Assembly: GCF_000504285.1 (NCBI RefSeq)
Contig: NZ_KI632511.1
Span: 7,794,154-7,858,153 of the forward strand
Source of the DNA: Actinospica robiniae DSM 44927
GTDB taxonomy: Bacteria > Actinomycetota > Actinomycetes > Streptomycetales > Catenulisporaceae
DNA: 64,000 nt
Direction of reading: 5' to 3'
In this document: piece after piece, positions 47,917-58,040 of the stretch
Layout of the letters: the number at the start of each line of letters is the position of its first letter
How positions within the stretch are numbered: position 1 is the stretch's first letter
Program-made: the position numbers and the translations under genes
The notes under the pieces: generated by a model
Told to the model about the DNA's origin: nothing
The model's database searches: none
The model's input: only the letters and a program-made list of their open reading frames with translations

Positions 47917-49521
47917 GTGGTTCGCGTGCCCGCGCCGGCCGCTGGTGCCGGTGCTGCGGACGGCGTGGCCCCCGCGTCTGCTCTCGCAGCATACGACGCG
48001 CCGTCCGCCGCGCCTGCCGCGCCTGCGCCGTCCGCCACGCCTGCGGCATCGCCCGCGCCACCGTCCTCCGACGCGGCGCCGCCGCTGTGGCGCAACCGCG
48101 ACTACGCGGGCTGGTGGCTCAGCTCCCTGGTTTCCTCGCTGGGCAGCTCGATGTCGCAGATCACGTATCCGCTGCTGATGCTGTACGCGACCGGGTCGGT
48201 GGCGCGCGCCGGCGTCGTCGGCGCCTGCCTCAACCTGGGCGGCCTCGCCACGACGCTTCCGGGCGGCGTGATCGCCGACCGGTTTCCGCGGCGGCCGGTC
48301 ATCATCGCGTGCTACATCGGGCAGGCGATCGGCACCGGCACGGTCGTCTACGCGGTGGCGCGCGGCCATGTCAATGTTCTGCACATCGCCTTGGTGGCGC
48401 TGATCCAGGGCATGCTCAACGGCATCAGCGGCGCCGCGCTCGCTCCGGTGCTGCGCCGACTCGTGCATCCGGATCAGTTCCCGGCGATGTCCGCGGCGCG
48501 GCAGGGCCGGGACATGGGCGCTTCGCTGATCGGCCCGCCGGTGGGCGGCATGCTGTTCACGATCGCGCGCTGGCTGCCGTTCCTGGGCGACGCGGTGTCT
48601 TTCGCCGTCGCCGCCGTCGGCGTGGCCGCGATCCGACGTCCGCTCGGGCCGGATCGTGCGCGCAAACGGCCCTTGCGCGCTCGATCGGCCGCATTCGCCG
48701 AGTCCGCAGAACCAGCAGAACCCGCAGAGCCCCCGGAATCGGCCGGGCGCACCGACACCGACACCGACGCGGATGCCGTCACGCACCCCGAGGCCGCGGC
48801 CGAAACCGTGCCGCCTCCGGCCGGGATACGGGCTGCGGCGGCGGAGATCCGGGCCGGCGTCGCGTTCATCGTCCGGCATCCGTTCCTGCGTTTCGCGGTG
48901 CCGTGGGCCGCGTTGGTCAACGCGCTGGCGACCGGGCTCGTGCTGCTCGTCATCGCGCTGCTCAAGGACCGCGGGGCCGGGCCCAGCGCCATCGGGGCCA
49001 TCACGTCCGCCGCGGCCGTGGGCGGGCTCCTGGGCGCCGTCTGCGCGCCGTTGCTGGCTCGCCGCATCAGTGGACGCGCACTCGTCCTGTCCGCCTCCTG
49101 GGCCGTCGTGCTGGCCTCTGTGGGGGTCGCCTACGCGCCGAAGCCCTGGCAGATCGGCGTGATCGGCGCCGCGCTCGTCTTCCTCATCGTGCCGCTGACC
49201 GTCGTGCTCGAGACTTACGAGCTGCGCGTCGTCCCGGAAGCCTTGCTCGGACGGGTTCTCTCGGCCCGGCAGTTCGCCGTCAGCAGCCTGCTGTGGACCT
49301 CCACGCCCGTCGCCGGCGTGCTCGCGGACTCGTTCGGGCCCGCTTCGGCCGTACTCGTGCTCGCGGGCTGCTTCGGCGTGACCGCCTTGTGGACCACGGC
49401 TTCCCGCGCCGTGCGCCTCGTCGATGTGGACCCCGGCACGGACCCCGGCACGGACTCGGCCGCGGACCCCGATGCGGGTTCTGATCCGGCTCTCGATCCG
49501 CCCCGCGGAACCGTTCGCTGA
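47917..49521 (+). CDS. MFS exporter (MFS_3-type) with Pro/Ala N-terminus and acidic loop
   Basis: 534 residues from GTG 47917. Residues 1 to about 55 are a Pro/Ala/Ser-rich cytoplasmic leader; then LWRNRDYAGWWLSSLVSSLG opens the transporter domain, with the loop GGVIADRFPRRPVII between helices 2 and 3. A long central loop (about 245-300) is repetitive and acidic (SAEPAEPAEPPES, TDTDTDAD). C-terminal half starts VRHPFLRFAVPWAALVN; the tail is Asp/Pro-rich (DPGTDPGTDSAADPD). Resembles transmembrane secretion effector/drug exporters. No ribosome site of quality; the frame stays open upstream to the reductase stop, over SAD repeats. Confidence 0.8.
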   Translation: MVRVPAPAAGAGAADGVAPASALAAYDAPSAAPAAPAPSATPAASPAPPSSDAAPPLWRNRDYAGWWLSSLVSSLGSSMSQITYPLLMLYATGSVARAGVVGACLNLGGLATTLPGGVIADRFPRRPVIIACYIGQAIGTGTVVYAVARGHVNVLHIALVALIQGMLNGISGAALAPVLRRLVHPDQFPAMSAARQGRDMGASLIGPPVGGMLFTIARWLPFLGDAVSFAVAAVGVAAIRRPLGPDRARKRPLRARSAAFAESAEPAEPAEPPESAGRTDTDTDADAVTHPEAAAETVPPPAGIRAAAAEIRAGVAFIVRHPFLRFAVPWAALVNALATGLVLLVIALLKDRGAGPSAIGAITSAAAVGGLLGAVCAPLLARRISGRALVLSASWAVVLASVGVAYAPKPWQIGVIGAALVFLIVPLTVVLETYELRVVPEALLGRVLSARQFAVSSLLWTSTPVAGVLADSFGPASAVLVLAGCFGVTALWTTASRAVRLVDVDPGTDPGTDSAADPDAGSDPALDPPRGTVR

Positions 49522-50065
49522 AACGAACTCCGCGCCGGTTTCCAACCCCGCGCGAAGCGAACTCCGATGCGAACTCCGCGCCCGCACCCGCCGATCGTCC
49601 CGCTCTGCGAGACGGTCGAACTCGATATTAGGGCGCCGAATCGGGCCCGAGAACGCTCCCACGACCGCCGCGACTAGGGGTCCGAGGTGCCGTTTCCGCC
49701 CTCCCGGGGCCGGGATCAGGCACGGCGTCGGGATAACCAGGCCACGAATAATTTGGACAAAGAACTCTCATTCGGGACGAAATCCGGCCCTCGGGAGGGT
49801 GAATAGGCGGATCCGCTGCACACGGCGCGCCCGACTCCGGTACGCTCCGGTTTTATCGCAGACCAGCAGGGGTGTCACCTTGCAACCCACGCGGGAAGCG
49901 ACTAGGTTCCGGCAACGGACCACCGAGCCGACCGGCCGGGCGAAACGTCACACCCGAGCATTCGGGACCCGAGCTCTCGGGACCCGCGATCATCGGGCTG
50001 AGGCCTTCGTGCGCGGGCGGCTCAACCCCCCACAATCCGATTCGATGTCATTGAGGTGAATTGGC
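49522..50065 (+). promoter_or_regulatory. 544-base gap with mihF promoter and leader
   Basis: No credible gene. CGAACTCCG occurs three times (49524, 49558, 49570). A good promoter TTGCAA (49880-49885)-17 bases-TAGGTT (49903-49908) gives a leader of about 150 bases for mihF; within it CGGGACCCG is repeated at 49963-49971 and 49978-49986 around GAGCTC. A GAGGTG ribosome site precedes the start. Confidence 0.6.
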
Positions 50066-50386
50066 GTGGCTCTCCCGCCCCTCACTCCCGAACAGCGCCA
50101 GGCTGCCCTGGAAAAGGCCGCCGCGGCCCGCCGCGAGCGTGCTGAGGTGAAGAACCGCCTCAAGCACTCCGGCGCCTCCCTTTCCGAGGTCGTCCAGGAA
50201 GGCCAGAAGAACCCGGTCATCGGCAAGATGCGGGTCTCGGCCCTGCTCGAGTCCCTGCCGGGCGTCGGCAAGGTCCGGGCCAAGCAGATCATGGAGCGGC
50301 TCTCCATCTCCGAGAACCGCCGCGTCGGCGGCCTCGGCGCCAACCAGATCGCGGCGCTCGAGCGCGAGTTCGGTTCGGCCAAGTAG
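50066..50386 (+). CDS. mihF: Actinobacterial integration host factor (mIHF/sIHF)
   Basis: 106 residues, GTG start. Basic N-terminal helix (AALEKAAAARRERAEVKNRL) followed by a helix-turn-helix/S13-like DNA-binding domain (SLPGVGKVRAKQIMERLSIS). This is the actinobacterial IHF, unrelated in fold to HU/IHF, that binds and bends DNA, stimulates topoisomerase activity and affects development and antibiotic production in Streptomyces. Located between pyrF and gmk as in related genomes, except that the reductase and MFS genes intervene here. Confidence 0.95.
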   Translation: MALPPLTPEQRQAALEKAAAARRERAEVKNRLKHSGASLSEVVQEGQKNPVIGKMRVSALLESLPGVGKVRAKQIMERLSISENRRVGGLGANQIAALEREFGSAK

Positions 50387-50535
50387 GCAAGTGAGCACGA
50401 CCGCGGCCGTCGAGGCCCGCGGTGGATCAGAGCCCTCATAGCCGAGGGCGGCACGGGGCACGGGGCTCGGCCTTGCAAACCGTGGCAGTGGCGTGTCGTC
50501 CGGTTCGCCATTCCGATGGCGTACCGGCGATGCGC

Positions 50536-50549
50536 TAGGCTCAGGTCGT
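50536..50549 (+). promoter_or_regulatory. Leaderless promoter of gmk
   Basis: TAGGCT at 50536-50541 lies eight bases before the GTG at 50550, leaving at most a couple of bases of 5' UTR. Confidence 0.55.
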
Positions 50550-51146
50550 GTGACGACCTCGACCGATACCGCGCGCCCCGAACCACCGAACGGCCACCGG
50601 CCCCGGCTGGTGGTGCTCTCCGGGCCCTCGGCGGTCGGCAAGAGCACCGTGCTCGCGCATCTGCGGGCCCAGCACCCTGAGATCTGGCTGTCCGTCTCCG
50701 CCACCACCCGCCACCCGCGGCCGGGCGAGATCGACGGCAAGCACTACCGCTTCGTCGACCAGGACGGCTTCGACAAGCTGATCGCCAACAGCGAGCTGCT
50801 CGAATGGGCCGAGTTCGCCGGCAACCGCTACGGCACCCCGCGCCAGCCCGTGCTGGACAGGCTCGCCGAGGGCGACGCCACCCTGCTCGAGATCGACGTG
50901 CAGGGGGCCCGGCAGGTGCGCGAGGCGATGCCCGAGGCCCTGTTGGTCTTCCTGGCCCCGCCGAGCTGGGAGGAGCTGGTGAACCGGCTCACCAAGCGGG
51001 GCACCGAGCCGCCCGAGGTCCAGGAGCGCCGGCTGGCCGCGGCGCGCGACGAACTGGCCGCCGAGACCGAGTTCGACGTCACCCTGGTGAACACGTCCGT
51101 CGAGGACGTGGCGCGCGAACTGTTAACCTTGATGGGTGTCGGCTGA
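50550..51146 (+). CDS. gmk: Guanylate kinase
   Basis: 198 residues from GTG 50550. P-loop [12 protein letters not shown]-binding region ([20 protein letters not shown]) and [17 protein letters not shown]. Phosphorylates GMP to GDP. The start is chosen because the -10 element lies immediately before it; the longer frame upstream would overlap the promoter. Followed by rpoZ after 60 bases. Confidence 0.96.
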   Translation: MTTSTDTARPEPPNGHRPRLVVLSGPSAVGKSTVLAHLRAQHPEIWLSVSATTRHPRPGEIDGKHYRFVDQDGFDKLIANSELLEWAEFAGNRYGTPRQPVLDRLAEGDATLLEIDVQGARQVREAMPEALLVFLAPPSWEELVNRLTKRGTEPPEVQERRLAAARDELAAETEFDVTLVNTSVEDVARELLTLMGVG

Positions 51147-51206
51147 GCCGAATCCGGCCTTCGCCCACACGCGATCCCCACTCGTCCAAGCCGTGAGGTC
51201 CAAGCC

Positions 51207-51491
51207 TTGTCCATGACCGAGCCCGAAGGCATCATCAACCCGCCGATCGACGAGCTGCTCGAGGCGACCGACTCCAAGTACAGCCTGGTCATCTACGCGG
51301 CCAAGCGCGCTCGCCAGATCAACGCCTACTACTCCCAGCTCGGCGAGGGCCTGCTGGAGTACGTCGGCCCGCTCGTCGACACGCACGTGCACGAGAAGCC
51401 GCTGTCCATCGCGCTGCGCGAGATCAACGCCGGCCTGCTGACCGCGGAGCCGATCGAGCCGACCACGCCGGCTTCGCCGACCTCGCTCTGA
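51207..51491 (+). CDS. rpoZ: RNA polymerase omega subunit
   Basis: 94 residues if started at TTG 51207, or 92 from ATG 51213. GAGG at 51194-51197 is nine bases from the TTG, favouring it. The sequence [20 protein letters not shown] and [20 protein letters not shown] is near-invariant in Streptomyces-type omega. Promotes assembly of RNA polymerase and supports the stringent response. Lies in the conserved order gmk-rpoZ-coaBC-metK. Confidence 0.96.
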   Translation: MSMTEPEGIINPPIDELLEATDSKYSLVIYAAKRARQINAYYSQLGEGLLEYVGPLVDTHVHEKPLSIALREINAGLLTAEPIEPTTPASPTSL

Positions 51492-51511
51492 CCGGCGGCT
51501 GAGGAGCCCTC

Positions 51512-52786
51512 ATGGCGGCGAGTGCGGACGCGGCGGACTTCCCCGCGACGGCCTCCCGCCCCCGCGTCGTGCTCGGCGTGGGCGGGGGCATCGCCGCCTA
51601 CAAGGTCTGCGAGCTGCTGCGCCGGCTGACCGAGTCCGGGCATGAAGTCCGGGTCGTGCCCACGGCCAGCGCGCTGCACTTCGTCGGCGCCCCCACCTGG
51701 GAGGCGCTGTCGGGGCACCCGGTCTCCGCGGAGGTCTGGCAGGACGTGCCGCAGGTGCCGCACGTGCGCCTCGGCCAGCACGCCGACCTCGTCGTGGTCG
51801 CGCCGGCGACGGCCGACCTGCTCGCCCGGGCCGCGCACGGCCTGGCCGACGACCTGCTGACGAACACGCTGCTCACCGCCCGGTGCCCGGTGCTCTTCGC
51901 CCCGGCCATGCACACCGAGATGTGGCTGCACCCGGCCACCCAGGAGAACGTCGCCACGCTGCGCCGCCGCGGCGCGATCGTGCTCGACCCCGCGGTGGGC
52001 CGGCTGACCGGGGCCGATTCCGGGCCCGGGCGGCTGCCCGACCCGGAGGAGATCTTCGCCGCGGCGCTCGCCGTGCTGCGGCGCGGCGCTTCCGCGCCCG
52101 ACCTGGCCGGCCTGCGCGTGCTGGTGACCGCGGGCGGCACCCGTGAGCCGCTCGACCCGGTCCGCTACCTGGGCAACCGCTCCTCCGGCCTGCAGGGTTA
52201 CGCGCTCGCCCGGGCCGCGCTGGCCCGCGGCGCCGAGGTCACCCTGGTCGCCGCCAACGTCTCGCTGCCCGACCCGGCCGGGGCGAAGATGCTGCGCGCC
52301 GGCACCGCGCTGGAGCTGCGCGAGCAGGTGCTCGCCGCCGCGCCCGAGGCGGACGTGGTGGTCATGAGCGCGGCGGTGGCCGACTTCCGCCCCGCCGACT
52401 ACGCCGGCGCCAAGATCAAGAAGAGCGACGACACCTCCGCCCCCACGCTGCGGCTCGTGCAGAACCCGCACATCCTGCGCGAGATCGCCCGCGAGCGCTC
52501 GCGTCCGGGGCAGACGGTCGTGGGCTTCGCCGCCGAGACCGGGGACGCGGAGCACTCCGCTCTCGACCTCGGCCGCCGCAAGCTCGCCAAGTACGGCGTG
52601 GACCTCCTGGTCGTCAACGAGGTCGGCGCCGACAAGGTCTTCGGCCGGCCCGAGACCGAGGCGGTGATCGTGGAGACGGGCGGCGCGGAGACTCCGGTGC
52701 CGCCGGGTTCCAAGGCCGTCTTGGCGGAGCTGATCTGGGACTGCGTGCTCGCGTGGCGTGCCCGGGCCGCCGAGCCCGGGCTCTGA
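51512..52786 (+). CDS. coaBC: Phosphopantothenoylcysteine decarboxylase / phosphopantothenate-cysteine ligase
   Basis: 424 residues, GAGGAG before ATG. N-terminal flavoprotein decarboxylase ([26 protein letters not shown] with His in place of the enteric Asn as in other actinobacteria) and C-terminal CoaB ligase ([20 protein letters not shown], then AGAKIKKSD with the conserved Lys pair). Two consecutive steps of CoA synthesis from phosphopantothenate. 20 bases after rpoZ, so probably co-transcribed. Confidence 0.95.
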   Translation: MAASADAADFPATASRPRVVLGVGGGIAAYKVCELLRRLTESGHEVRVVPTASALHFVGAPTWEALSGHPVSAEVWQDVPQVPHVRLGQHADLVVVAPATADLLARAAHGLADDLLTNTLLTARCPVLFAPAMHTEMWLHPATQENVATLRRRGAIVLDPAVGRLTGADSGPGRLPDPEEIFAAALAVLRRGASAPDLAGLRVLVTAGGTREPLDPVRYLGNRSSGLQGYALARAALARGAEVTLVAANVSLPDPAGAKMLRAGTALELREQVLAAAPEADVVVMSAAVADFRPADYAGAKIKKSDDTSAPTLRLVQNPHILREIARERSRPGQTVVGFAAETGDAEHSALDLGRRKLAKYGVDLLVVNEVGADKVFGRPETEAVIVETGGAETPVPPGSKAVLAELIWDCVLAWRARAAEPGL

Positions 52787-52970
52787 CCGGCGCCGATCAG
52801 CCGCCGCGGTCTTCCGGACGCGCAAACGCGCCCACCCCTTGAATCAACCCATTAAGCCCCTAGATCTGACCAATCATCCGTCCACGGGTCGGGCCGCTTC
52901 TTCCGCGACGAGCTTCCGCGGTTACACTGGGCCACGAGAAGTCAGCAGCCGCTGCAGAAGGGAAGCCCCC

Positions 52971-54176
52971 GTGGTCCGTACGTATACCGATCGCCGCCTG
53001 TTCACCTCCGAGTCCGTGACCGAGGGGCATCCCGACAAGATCGCCGACCAGATCTCGGACACGATCCTGGACGCGCTGCTGGCCGAGGACTCCTCCTCGC
53101 GCGTGGCGGTCGAGACGCTGATCACCACCGGGCAGGTGCACGTGGCCGGCGAGGTCACCACCTCGGGCTACGCCGACATCCCGGCGCTCGTGCGCGAGCG
53201 GATCCTGGAGATCGGCTACGACTCCTCCAAGAAGGGCTTCGACGGAGCCTCCTGCGGCGTGTCGGTCTCGATCGGCTCGCAGTCCCCGGACATCGCGCAG
53301 GGCGTGGACGCGGCCTACGAAGCGCGGGTCGAGGGCGAGCAGGACGAGCTCGACCGGCAGGGCGCCGGGGACCAGGGCCTGATGTTCGGCTACGCCTGCT
53401 CCGACACGCCCGAGCTGATGCCGCTGCCGATCGCGCTGGCGCACCGCCTGGCGTGCCGCCTCGCCCAGGTCCGCAAGGAGGGCACGGTCGCCTACCTGCG
53501 CCCGGACGGCAAGACCCAGGTCACCATCGAGTACGACGGCGACAAGCCGGTGCGCCTCGACACCGTGGTCGTCTCCACCCAGCACGCCTCCGACATCGAC
53601 CTGGAGACGCTGCTGGCCCCGGACATCCGCGAGTACGTGGTCGAGCCCGAGCTCGCCGCCCTCGGCCTGGACACCGCGGACTACCGGCTGCTGGTCAACC
53701 CGACCGGGCGGTTCGAGATCGGCGGCCCGATGGGCGACGCCGGCCTGACCGGCCGCAAGATCATCGTGGACACCTACGGCGGCATGGCCCGGCACGGCGG
53801 GGGCGCCTTCTCCGGCAAGGACCCGTCCAAGGTGGACCGTTCGGCCGCGTACGCGATGCGCTGGGTGGCCAAGAACATCGTCGCGGCGGGCCTGGCCGGC
53901 CGGGCCGAGGTGCAGGTGGCCTACGCGATCGGCAAGGCCGAGCCGGTGGGCCTGTTCGTGGAGACCTTCGGCACCGAGACCGTTCCGGTGGACGAGATCC
54001 AGCTGGCCGTGGGCAAGGTCTTCGACCTGCGCCCGGCCGCGATCATCCGCGACCTGGACCTCAAGCGGCCGATCTACACCAAGACCGCGGCGTACGGCCA
54101 CTTCGGCCGGGACCTGCCGGAGTTCACCTGGGAGCGCACCGACCGGGTGGACGCGCTGAAGGCCGCCGTGGCCTGA
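52971..54176 (+). CDS. metK: S-adenosylmethionine synthetase
   Basis: 401 residues from GTG 52971 (GAAGGGAAG upstream). Signature blocks [14 protein letters not shown], the GxGDQG block ([12 protein letters not shown]), and [19 protein letters not shown]. Makes SAM from methionine and ATP. A TACACT -10 hexamer at 52923-52928 gives it its own promoter. The 184-base region upstream shows no SAM riboswitch features. Confidence 0.97.
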   Translation: MVRTYTDRRLFTSESVTEGHPDKIADQISDTILDALLAEDSSSRVAVETLITTGQVHVAGEVTTSGYADIPALVRERILEIGYDSSKKGFDGASCGVSVSIGSQSPDIAQGVDAAYEARVEGEQDELDRQGAGDQGLMFGYACSDTPELMPLPIALAHRLACRLAQVRKEGTVAYLRPDGKTQVTIEYDGDKPVRLDTVVVSTQHASDIDLETLLAPDIREYVVEPELAALGLDTADYRLLVNPTGRFEIGGPMGDAGLTGRKIIVDTYGGMARHGGGAFSGKDPSKVDRSAAYAMRWVAKNIVAAGLAGRAEVQVAYAIGKAEPVGLFVETFGTETVPVDEIQLAVGKVFDLRPAAIIRDLDLKRPIYTKTAAYGHFGRDLPEFTWERTDRVDALKAAVA

Positions 54177-54270
54177 CGTATCGTCATACAGCCGTTCCGA
54201 ACGCCCCGTCGCGCCGTCAAGGACGCGGCGGGGCTTCGGCTGTCGGCGGCCGGCTGTTTAATGGGGCATT

Positions 54271-56301
54271 GTGGGGCAAGGAACCGTACACGAACAGCTC
54301 GCGCTGGTGCGCGCCCGCGTGTCCGGACCGCCCAAGCCCGTCGAGCCCGCCGAGCAGTGCCCGGTCGCGCGGGTCGCGGTGGATCTGGAGCCCGCGCACC
54401 TCGACCGCTACTTCGACTACGCCGTTCCGGCGCGCCTGGCCGAGAACGCCCGGCCGGGCGTGCGCGTGCGGGTGCGCTTCGCCGGGCGCCTCGTCGACGG
54501 CTACCTGATAGAGCGGCTCGAGCACAGCGACTTCACCGGCAATCTGGTGCCGATCGAGCGGGTCGTCTCGCCCGAGCCGGTGCTCGGCCCGGAGTCCCTG
54601 GCGCTGGCCCGGCAGGTCGCCGAGCTCTACGGCGGCACGCTCGCGGACGTCCTGCGGCTGGTCGTTCCGCCGCGCCACGCCAGAGCGGAGGGCAAGCCGC
54701 CCCAAGAGCCGCTGCTCGGACCGTTGCCCCCGCCCGTGCCAGAGCCCTGGCGTGCCTATCCCGGCGGTGCGGAGTACCTGGAGTCGCTGGTCCGCGGTGA
54801 GTCACCGCGCGCGGTGTGGACGGCGTTGCCCAACACCGATCCCTCCGCCGCGCTCGCCGCCGCCGTTCACGCCGCCCTGGCCGGCGGACGCGGCGCGGTC
54901 GTGATCGCCTCCACAGGGCGCGACGTCGCCAAAATCGACGCGGCGCTCATCCGAGTGCTGGGCGAAGGCCGGCACGTGGCTCTGACCGCAGACCTCGGCG
55001 CCGCCGAGCGGTACCGTCGCTGGCTCGCGCTGAGCCGGGGTCAGATCCGTGCCGTGGTCGGCACCGCGGCCGCACAGTTCGCGCCGATCGACAACCTGGG
55101 CCTCGTCGCGGTCTGGGACGACGCGGACTCCGGACACGCGGTCCGGCTGGCTCCTTATCCGCACGCCCGCGAGGTCCTGCTGCTGAGAGCCCATCAGTCC
55201 CGCGCCGGAGCACTCATCGGCGGCTACACCGCCACCGCGGAAGCCGCGCACCTCGTGCAACGCCGCTGGGCCCGCCCGCTTTCCGCGCCGCGAGCGACCG
55301 TCCGCGAGCACGCGCCGCGCGTGTTCGCACTCAACGAAGAGCGCAGCCGCGATCGCGAGCTGCACCCCGGCGCCGTGGCCGGGCACCTCCCGCCGCAGGC
55401 TCTGCGCCTGGCCCGCGAGGCGCTCGCCCACGGGCCCGTGTTGGTGCAGGTGCCTCGCTCCGGATACCGGCCTCGCCTGGCCTGCGCGCAATGCCGCGAG
55501 ACGGCCAGGTGCGCGCATTGCGGCGGCCCGCTCTCTCAGCCAGGGCCGCAGCAGGACCCGATCTGCGGATGGTGCGGGCGCATCGCGGCGCAGTGGAAGT
55601 GCCGGACCTGTTCCGGCCTCAGGTTGCGGAGCCGGGCCACGGGCGTGCACCGTAGCGCCGAGGAGCTCGGGCGTGCGTTCCCAGGCGTGCCCGTGCGCGA
55701 GAGCAACGCGGCTCGGGGCATCATCGAGCACGTATCAGCCGACCCGGCGCTCGTGCTGGCTACGCCGGGAGCCGAACCGGCCGCTGACGAAGGCTACGCC
55801 GCGGCATTGCTGCTCGATGCGCAAGACCTGCTCAACCTTCCGACGCTGCGTGCCGCCGAACAGGCACTGAGGCGCTGGCTCGGCGCGGCGTCGCTCGTGC
55901 GTCCGGCCGGGCGCGGCGGTGCGGTCCTGCTGTGCGGCGACGGCAGCCTCCCGGCGGCCCAGGCCCTGCTGCGCTGGGATCCGGCCGGATTCGCCCGTCG
56001 CGAGTTGGCCGAGCGCACTGAGCTCGGCTATCCGCCGAGCGCCCGTATCGCCGAGCTGACGGGGGCGTACCCGGCGCTCAAAGAACTGCTCGACCTGTCC
56101 GAGCTGCCGGCGGGTGCCCAGCTGCTCGGCCCCGTCCCGGTGCAGCGGGCGGGCACCGCCACCGAGCGGATGCTCGTGCGCTGCGACCGGGCCGACGGCG
56201 CCGAACTCGCCCGTGCGCTCAAGGCCGCGCTGGGCGTGCGCGCGGCGAAGAAAGTCGAGGAGCCGGTGCGGCTGCGGATCGACCCGGTGGATCTGGCGTA
56301 G
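54271..56301 (+). CDS. priA: Primosomal protein N' (PriA) without helicase ATPase motifs
   Basis: 676 residues from GTG 54271. The N-terminal 3'-DNA-binding domain (YFDYAVPARLAENARPGVRV) and the zinc region with eight cysteines (CAQCRETARCAHCG, CGWCG, CRTC) are kept. In place of Walker A GxTGSGKT there is ASTGRD, and the DEEH box is WDDADSG, so it should not unwind DNA. This loss is known for actinobacterial PriA; the protein likely serves as a loader or scaffold for fork restart. TTTAAT eight bases before the start suggests a near-leaderless transcript. Confidence 0.92.
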   Translation: MGQGTVHEQLALVRARVSGPPKPVEPAEQCPVARVAVDLEPAHLDRYFDYAVPARLAENARPGVRVRVRFAGRLVDGYLIERLEHSDFTGNLVPIERVVSPEPVLGPESLALARQVAELYGGTLADVLRLVVPPRHARAEGKPPQEPLLGPLPPPVPEPWRAYPGGAEYLESLVRGESPRAVWTALPNTDPSAALAAAVHAALAGGRGAVVIASTGRDVAKIDAALIRVLGEGRHVALTADLGAAERYRRWLALSRGQIRAVVGTAAAQFAPIDNLGLVAVWDDADSGHAVRLAPYPHAREVLLLRAHQSRAGALIGGYTATAEAAHLVQRRWARPLSAPRATVREHAPRVFALNEERSRDRELHPGAVAGHLPPQALRLAREALAHGPVLVQVPRSGYRPRLACAQCRETARCAHCGGPLSQPGPQQDPICGWCGRIAAQWKCRTCSGLRLRSRATGVHRSAEELGRAFPGVPVRESNAARGIIEHVSADPALVLATPGAEPAADEGYAAALLLDAQDLLNLPTLRAAEQALRRWLGAASLVRPAGRGGAVLLCGDGSLPAAQALLRWDPAGFARRELAERTELGYPPSARIAELTGAYPALKELLDLSELPAGAQLLGPVPVQRAGTATERMLVRCDRADGAELARALKAALGVRAAKKVEEPVRLRIDPVDLA

Positions 56302-56408
56302 CGGCCCGGCGCCGGGCGGAGTCGCGCAAGCCGGACCGCCGCCCTGGTTCCGGTCGGTAAACTGGCGGGGAACGACGCGAAGCGACCAGCGAGGGCAGGG
56401 GCAGTACT

Positions 56409-56951
56409 GTGGCGATCCGACCGATCCGGCTCTTCGGCGACCCGGTGCTGCGCACGCCCGCGGAGCCGGTGGTGGACTTCGACAAGGAACTGCGCAACCT
56501 GATCCGCGACCTGACCGAGACGATGATCGACGCGCCCGGATCCGGACTCGCCGCCCCCCAGCTCGGCGTCTCGCTGCGGGTGTTCACCTACCACGTGGAC
56601 GGCGTCACCGGACACCTCGTGAACCCGAGCCTCGACCTGTCCGAGGAGACCCAGGACGGCAACGAGGGCTGCCTGTCGATCCCCGACCTGAGCTTCCCCT
56701 GCACCCGCGCGCTGCGTGTGGTGGCGAAGGGCTTCAACGAGCACGGCGAACCGGTCGAGCTCGAGGGCAGCGAGGTACTCGCGCGCTGCGTGCAGCACGA
56801 GACCGACCACCTCGACGGCATCCTGTTCGTCGACCGGCTCGACCGGGAGCAGCGCAAGGCGGCGCTGCGCGCGATCCGCCAGGCGGAGTGGGCCGGGCAG
56901 GCCGTCCGGGTCAAGCAGTCGCCGCACGCCACCTTCGGCGCGGCTCTCTAA
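56409..56951 (+). CDS. def: Peptide deformylase
   Basis: 180 residues, GTG start with GAGGGCAGGGG upstream. Three motifs: [10 protein letters not shown] (motif 1), EGCLSIP with the metal-binding Cys (motif 2), and HETDHLDG with two His ligands and the catalytic Glu (motif 3). Removes N-formyl from nascent proteins at the ribosome. Directly followed by fmt, which adds the formyl group to initiator tRNA. Confidence 0.97.
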   Translation: MAIRPIRLFGDPVLRTPAEPVVDFDKELRNLIRDLTETMIDAPGSGLAAPQLGVSLRVFTYHVDGVTGHLVNPSLDLSEETQDGNEGCLSIPDLSFPCTRALRVVAKGFNEHGEPVELEGSEVLARCVQHETDHLDGILFVDRLDREQRKAALRAIRQAEWAGQAVRVKQSPHATFGAAL

Positions 56952-57042
56952 GCCGCGTGGCCGGCCCCCGGCCGCCACGCGCCGCCGACTGACGCGGCGT
57001 CGGAACCGTCACCCCCGCTCAAGGATCGAGGCACCGGAAACC

Positions 57043-57978
57043 ATGCGCGTGATGTTTGCGGGCACCCCGCAGCCGGCCGTCCCCTCGCTCGAGGCGCTGC
57101 TCGCCTCGTCCCGGCACGAGGTCGCCGCCGTGCTCACCCGCCCCGACGCCCCGGTCGGCCGCGGCCGGCGGCTCGAGCCCTCGCCGGTGCGCCGGCTGGC
57201 CGAGGAGCACGGCATCGAGGTGCTCACCCCGGCCCGCCCGCGCGACCCCGAGTTCCTCGCCCGGCTGGCCGAGCTCGCCCCCGACATCTGCCCCGTCGTC
57301 GCCTACGGCGGGCTGATCCCGCTCGACGCGCTGCGCATCCCGGCGCGCGGCTGGGTGAACCTGCACTTCTCGCTGCTGCCGGCCTGGCGCGGCGCGGCCC
57401 CGGTCCAGCACGCGCTGATGGCCGGCGACGAGATCACCGGCGCCTGCACCTTCGAGCTCGAACAGGGCCTCGACACCGGCCCGATCTACGGCACGATCAC
57501 CACCGAGGTGAGCCGCACCGACACCGCCGGCGACCTGCTCGAGCGGCTGTCCGTGGACGGCGCGCGGCTGCTCGTGGCCACCCTCGACGGCATCGAGGAC
57601 GGCGAACTGCGCCCGGTCCCGCAGCCGGGCGACGGGATCTCGCTGGCGCCGAAGATCACGGTCGAGGACGCCCGGGTGGACTGGAAGATGCCGGCCCAGT
57701 TCATCGACCGCCAGGTGCGCGCGTGCACGCCCGCGCCGGGAGCCTGGACCACGCTCGGCGGCGAGCGGGTCAAGCTCTTCCCGCTCACCCCGCTGCCCGG
57801 AACGAGCGAGGTGGAGCCCGCCCGGATCGTCGTGGACAAGCGCGGCGTGATCGTCGGCACCGGCTCCGGCCACACCGTGCGCCTCGGCGACGTGCAGCCG
57901 CAGGGCCGCAAGCGGATGAACGCGGCCGACTGGGCCCGCGGGCTGCGGCTGACCGATGAGACCGCGTACTTCGCCTAG
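57043..57978 (+). CDS. fmt: Methionyl-tRNA formyltransferase
   Basis: 311 residues from ATG 57043 with CCGGAAA upstream. Formyl transferase domain: [33 protein letters not shown] (catalytic Asn/His with Phe-Ser in place of Pro-Ser) and the Asp in QGLDTGPI; C-terminal OB-fold that grips tRNA-fMet. Uses 10-formyl-THF. Separated from def by 91 bases. Confidence 0.97.
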   Translation: MRVMFAGTPQPAVPSLEALLASSRHEVAAVLTRPDAPVGRGRRLEPSPVRRLAEEHGIEVLTPARPRDPEFLARLAELAPDICPVVAYGGLIPLDALRIPARGWVNLHFSLLPAWRGAAPVQHALMAGDEITGACTFELEQGLDTGPIYGTITTEVSRTDTAGDLLERLSVDGARLLVATLDGIEDGELRPVPQPGDGISLAPKITVEDARVDWKMPAQFIDRQVRACTPAPGAWTTLGGERVKLFPLTPLPGTSEVEPARIVVDKRGVIVGTGSGHTVRLGDVQPQGRKRMNAADWARGLRLTDETAYFA

Positions 57979-58034
57979 GCCGTGGTTCGAAGACACGGCC
58001 AAGGCCGATGACGGTCGCGAATAGCCGGTAAGAT
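57978..58034 (+). promoter_or_regulatory. fmt hairpin and leaderless rsmB promoter
   Basis: A perfect 7-bp stem GGCCGTG (57978-57984) / CACGGCC (57994-58000) starts on the last base of the fmt stop codon. TAAGAT at 58029-58034 is six bases before the rsmB ATG, predicting a leaderless mRNA from an independent promoter. Confidence 0.55.
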
Positions 58035-58040
58035 CCTCTG

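Noticed and set aside
47449-49662. Long minus-strand open frame opposite the MFS gene
   Set aside because: Arg/Gly/His-rich shadow product, no ribosome site, while the plus strand encodes recognisable transporter motifs.
52787-52970. SAM riboswitch before metK
   Set aside because: No recognisable SAM-I/SAM-II/SAM-IV core or terminator; only a promoter-like -10 is visible.
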